Program-made: the position numbers and the translations under genes | NCBI GenBank assembly: GCA_028820035.1 | Contig: JAPPKI010000254.1 | Coordinates: 1 to 6,455 of the forward strand | From: a bacterium | Lineage (GTDB): Bacteria > Actinomycetota > Acidimicrobiia > Acidimicrobiales > Bin134 | Direction of reading: 5' to 3' | Length of the DNA: 6,455 nt | Part shown: positions 5,643 to 6,455 of the stretch, one piece after another | Layout: each line of letters starts with the position of its first letter | How positions within the stretch are numbered: the first letter of the stretch is position 1 | The notes under the pieces: generated by a model | Seen by the model: the letters and a program-made list of their open reading frames with translations, nothing else | Told to the model about the DNA's origin: nothing | Databases searched by the model: none

Positions 5643-6455
5643 GTGACTGTGGAATCTTCCCCTGAGACGGCCGCGGAGTCTGTGGGCCCGGAGTTCATCC
5701 GCCGCGCTGTGGAGTTGGCCGATTTGGACGCCGTGCGGGTGGCGCTGTTCCACCACACCGACGACCCGGAGATAGAGGCACTGCCGCGGATGCTGGAGCT
5801 CGACGACGATCAACGCGATCTGCTCATCACCAAGACCACCGCCTGGCTTCTGGAGAACGCCGGTCCGGGGATGCCCGAAGAACCGCCGATGCCCCGCCTG
5901 CGCCAGCTGATGGATTTCGCCACCAAGGAGGAGATGGGCGACCTGGAGTTCGAGTCTCGGCGCGAGCTGATGGCCTTCAAGCCCTTCCCCTGGACAGTGG
6001 ACTGGACCGACGGCAAGCCCGAACTGCCCGAAGGGTTCCAGGTGGCGATCATCGGCAGCGGGTTCAGCGGGTTGGCCGCGGGCATCCAGATGGAGCTGCT
6101 GGGAATCCCCTATGTGATCCTGGAGCGCCGCTCTGAGCCCGGCGGCACCTGGAGCCGGCACCGCTACCCGGATATCCGGGTGGATACCATTTCGATCACC
6201 TACGAGTTCGCCTTCGAGAAGAACTACCCGTGGCCCGAGTACTTCGGGAAAGGCCAGTTTGTGCGGGAATACCTGCTCCACATCTCCCGCAAGTACGGCA
6301 TGTACGACAACACCCGTTTCGATCACGACCTGGCGCGGGCCACCTACGACGAAGACCGCGACGTCTGGGTCCTCGAAGCCGAAACCCCCAACGGCATCGA
6401 GACGATTGAGGCCAACGTAGTGATCAACGCGGTGGGTTCCTTCGCCAACCAGAGA
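5643..6455 (+). CDS. FAD-dependent monooxygenase, 4-hydroxyacetophenone (Baeyer-Villiger)-like, 3'-truncated
   Basis: The frame is open to the right edge (271 codons), so a caller that needs a stop codon would miss it. Residues 1-130 form a mostly helical extension (for example FIRRAVELADLDAVRVALFH, 18-37) before the Rossmann FAD fold. The fold has VAIIGSGFSG (134-143; GxGxxG at 138-143), the ribose-binding E161, GGTWSRHRYPDIRVD (167-181) and VVINAVGSFANQR (259-271). The GGTW-x-RYP-x-R-x-D block is typical of type I Baeyer-Villiger and related flavin monooxygenases, and a long N-terminal extension is characteristic of HAPMO-type enzymes. The defining FxGxxxHxxxW fingerprint would fall just past the window, so the exact subclass is inferred. 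An in-frame TAG lies at 5637-5639. GTG 5643 is the first start, but AGGG (5638-5641) is better spaced for GTG 5649, two codons later. It likely uses NADPH and O2 on a ketone; the substrate is unknown. Confidence 0.88.
   Translation, partial: MTVESSPETAAESVGPEFIRRAVELADLDAVRVALFHHTDDPEIEALPRMLELDDDQRDLLITKTTAWLLENAGPGMPEEPPMPRLRQLMDFATKEEMGDLEFESRRELMAFKPFPWTVDWTDGKPELPEGFQVAIIGSGFSGLAAGIQMELLGIPYVILERRSEPGGTWSRHRYPDIRVDTISITYEFAFEKNYPWPEYFGKGQFVREYLLHISRKYGMYDNTRFDHDLARATYDEDRDVWVLEAETPNGIETIEANVVINAVGSFANQR

Noticed and set aside
5565..6326. A 253-codon open frame on the minus strand at the right end.
   Set aside because: It lies antisense to the flavin monooxygenase, whose plus-strand frame has clear FAD motifs. 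The antisense product has no motif and looks like a shadow.
1..6455. CRISPR arrays, tRNA or rRNA genes, insertion-sequence ends, toxin-antitoxin pairs or phage genes.
   Set aside because: No regularly spaced direct repeats, cloverleaf-like segments, transposase motifs or terminal inverted repeats were seen on reading the window.

Overview
The window is high-GC DNA that reads as a chromosome segment of an actinobacterium. The best guess is an Acidimicrobiia-like lineage. The reasons are the strong G/C bias at third codon positions, the use of GTG and TTG starts, a SecG that aligns closely with the mycobacterial protein, and a mix of acyl-CoA ligase, acyl-CoA dehydrogenase, cytochrome P450 and flavin monooxygenase genes. 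The placement is inference; there is no rRNA or other phylogenetic marker.

Layout. Bases 2-1663 (+) hold an acyl-CoA ligase of the AMP-binding superfamily whose 5' end lies off the left edge. It converges, across 28 bases, on a minus-strand pair: secG (2820-3053) followed by an acyl-CoA dehydrogenase (1692-2798). Bases 3054-3249 form a divergent intergenic region of about 196 bases. To its right, three plus-strand genes run in series: a membrane-anchored M23 metallopeptidase (3250-4320), a cytochrome P450 (4354-5568) and a flavin monooxygenase resembling 4-hydroxyacetophenone-type Baeyer-Villiger enzymes. The last starts at 5643 or 5649 and runs off the right edge.

How the genes may work together. 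The ligase, dehydrogenase, P450 and monooxygenase are the kinds of enzyme actinobacteria use to oxidise and break down hydrophobic carbon compounds such as lipids, terpenoids, steroids or ketones: hydroxylation, oxygen insertion next to a ketone, CoA activation, then alpha-beta dehydrogenation. No substrate can be read from the sequence, and the four genes are not one operon. SecG (protein export) and the M23 peptidase (peptidoglycan hydrolysis) are envelope functions lying between them.

No strong case for a new multi-gene system was found. The most unusual signals are regulatory. The secG start has a perfect 7-bp dyad exactly between a strong Shine-Dalgarno and the GTG, with a TAGAAT box inside it. 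A possible 12-codon leader ORF ends on the M23 start codon as ATGA. A 10-bp perfect inverted repeat sits between the P450 and the monooxygenase.
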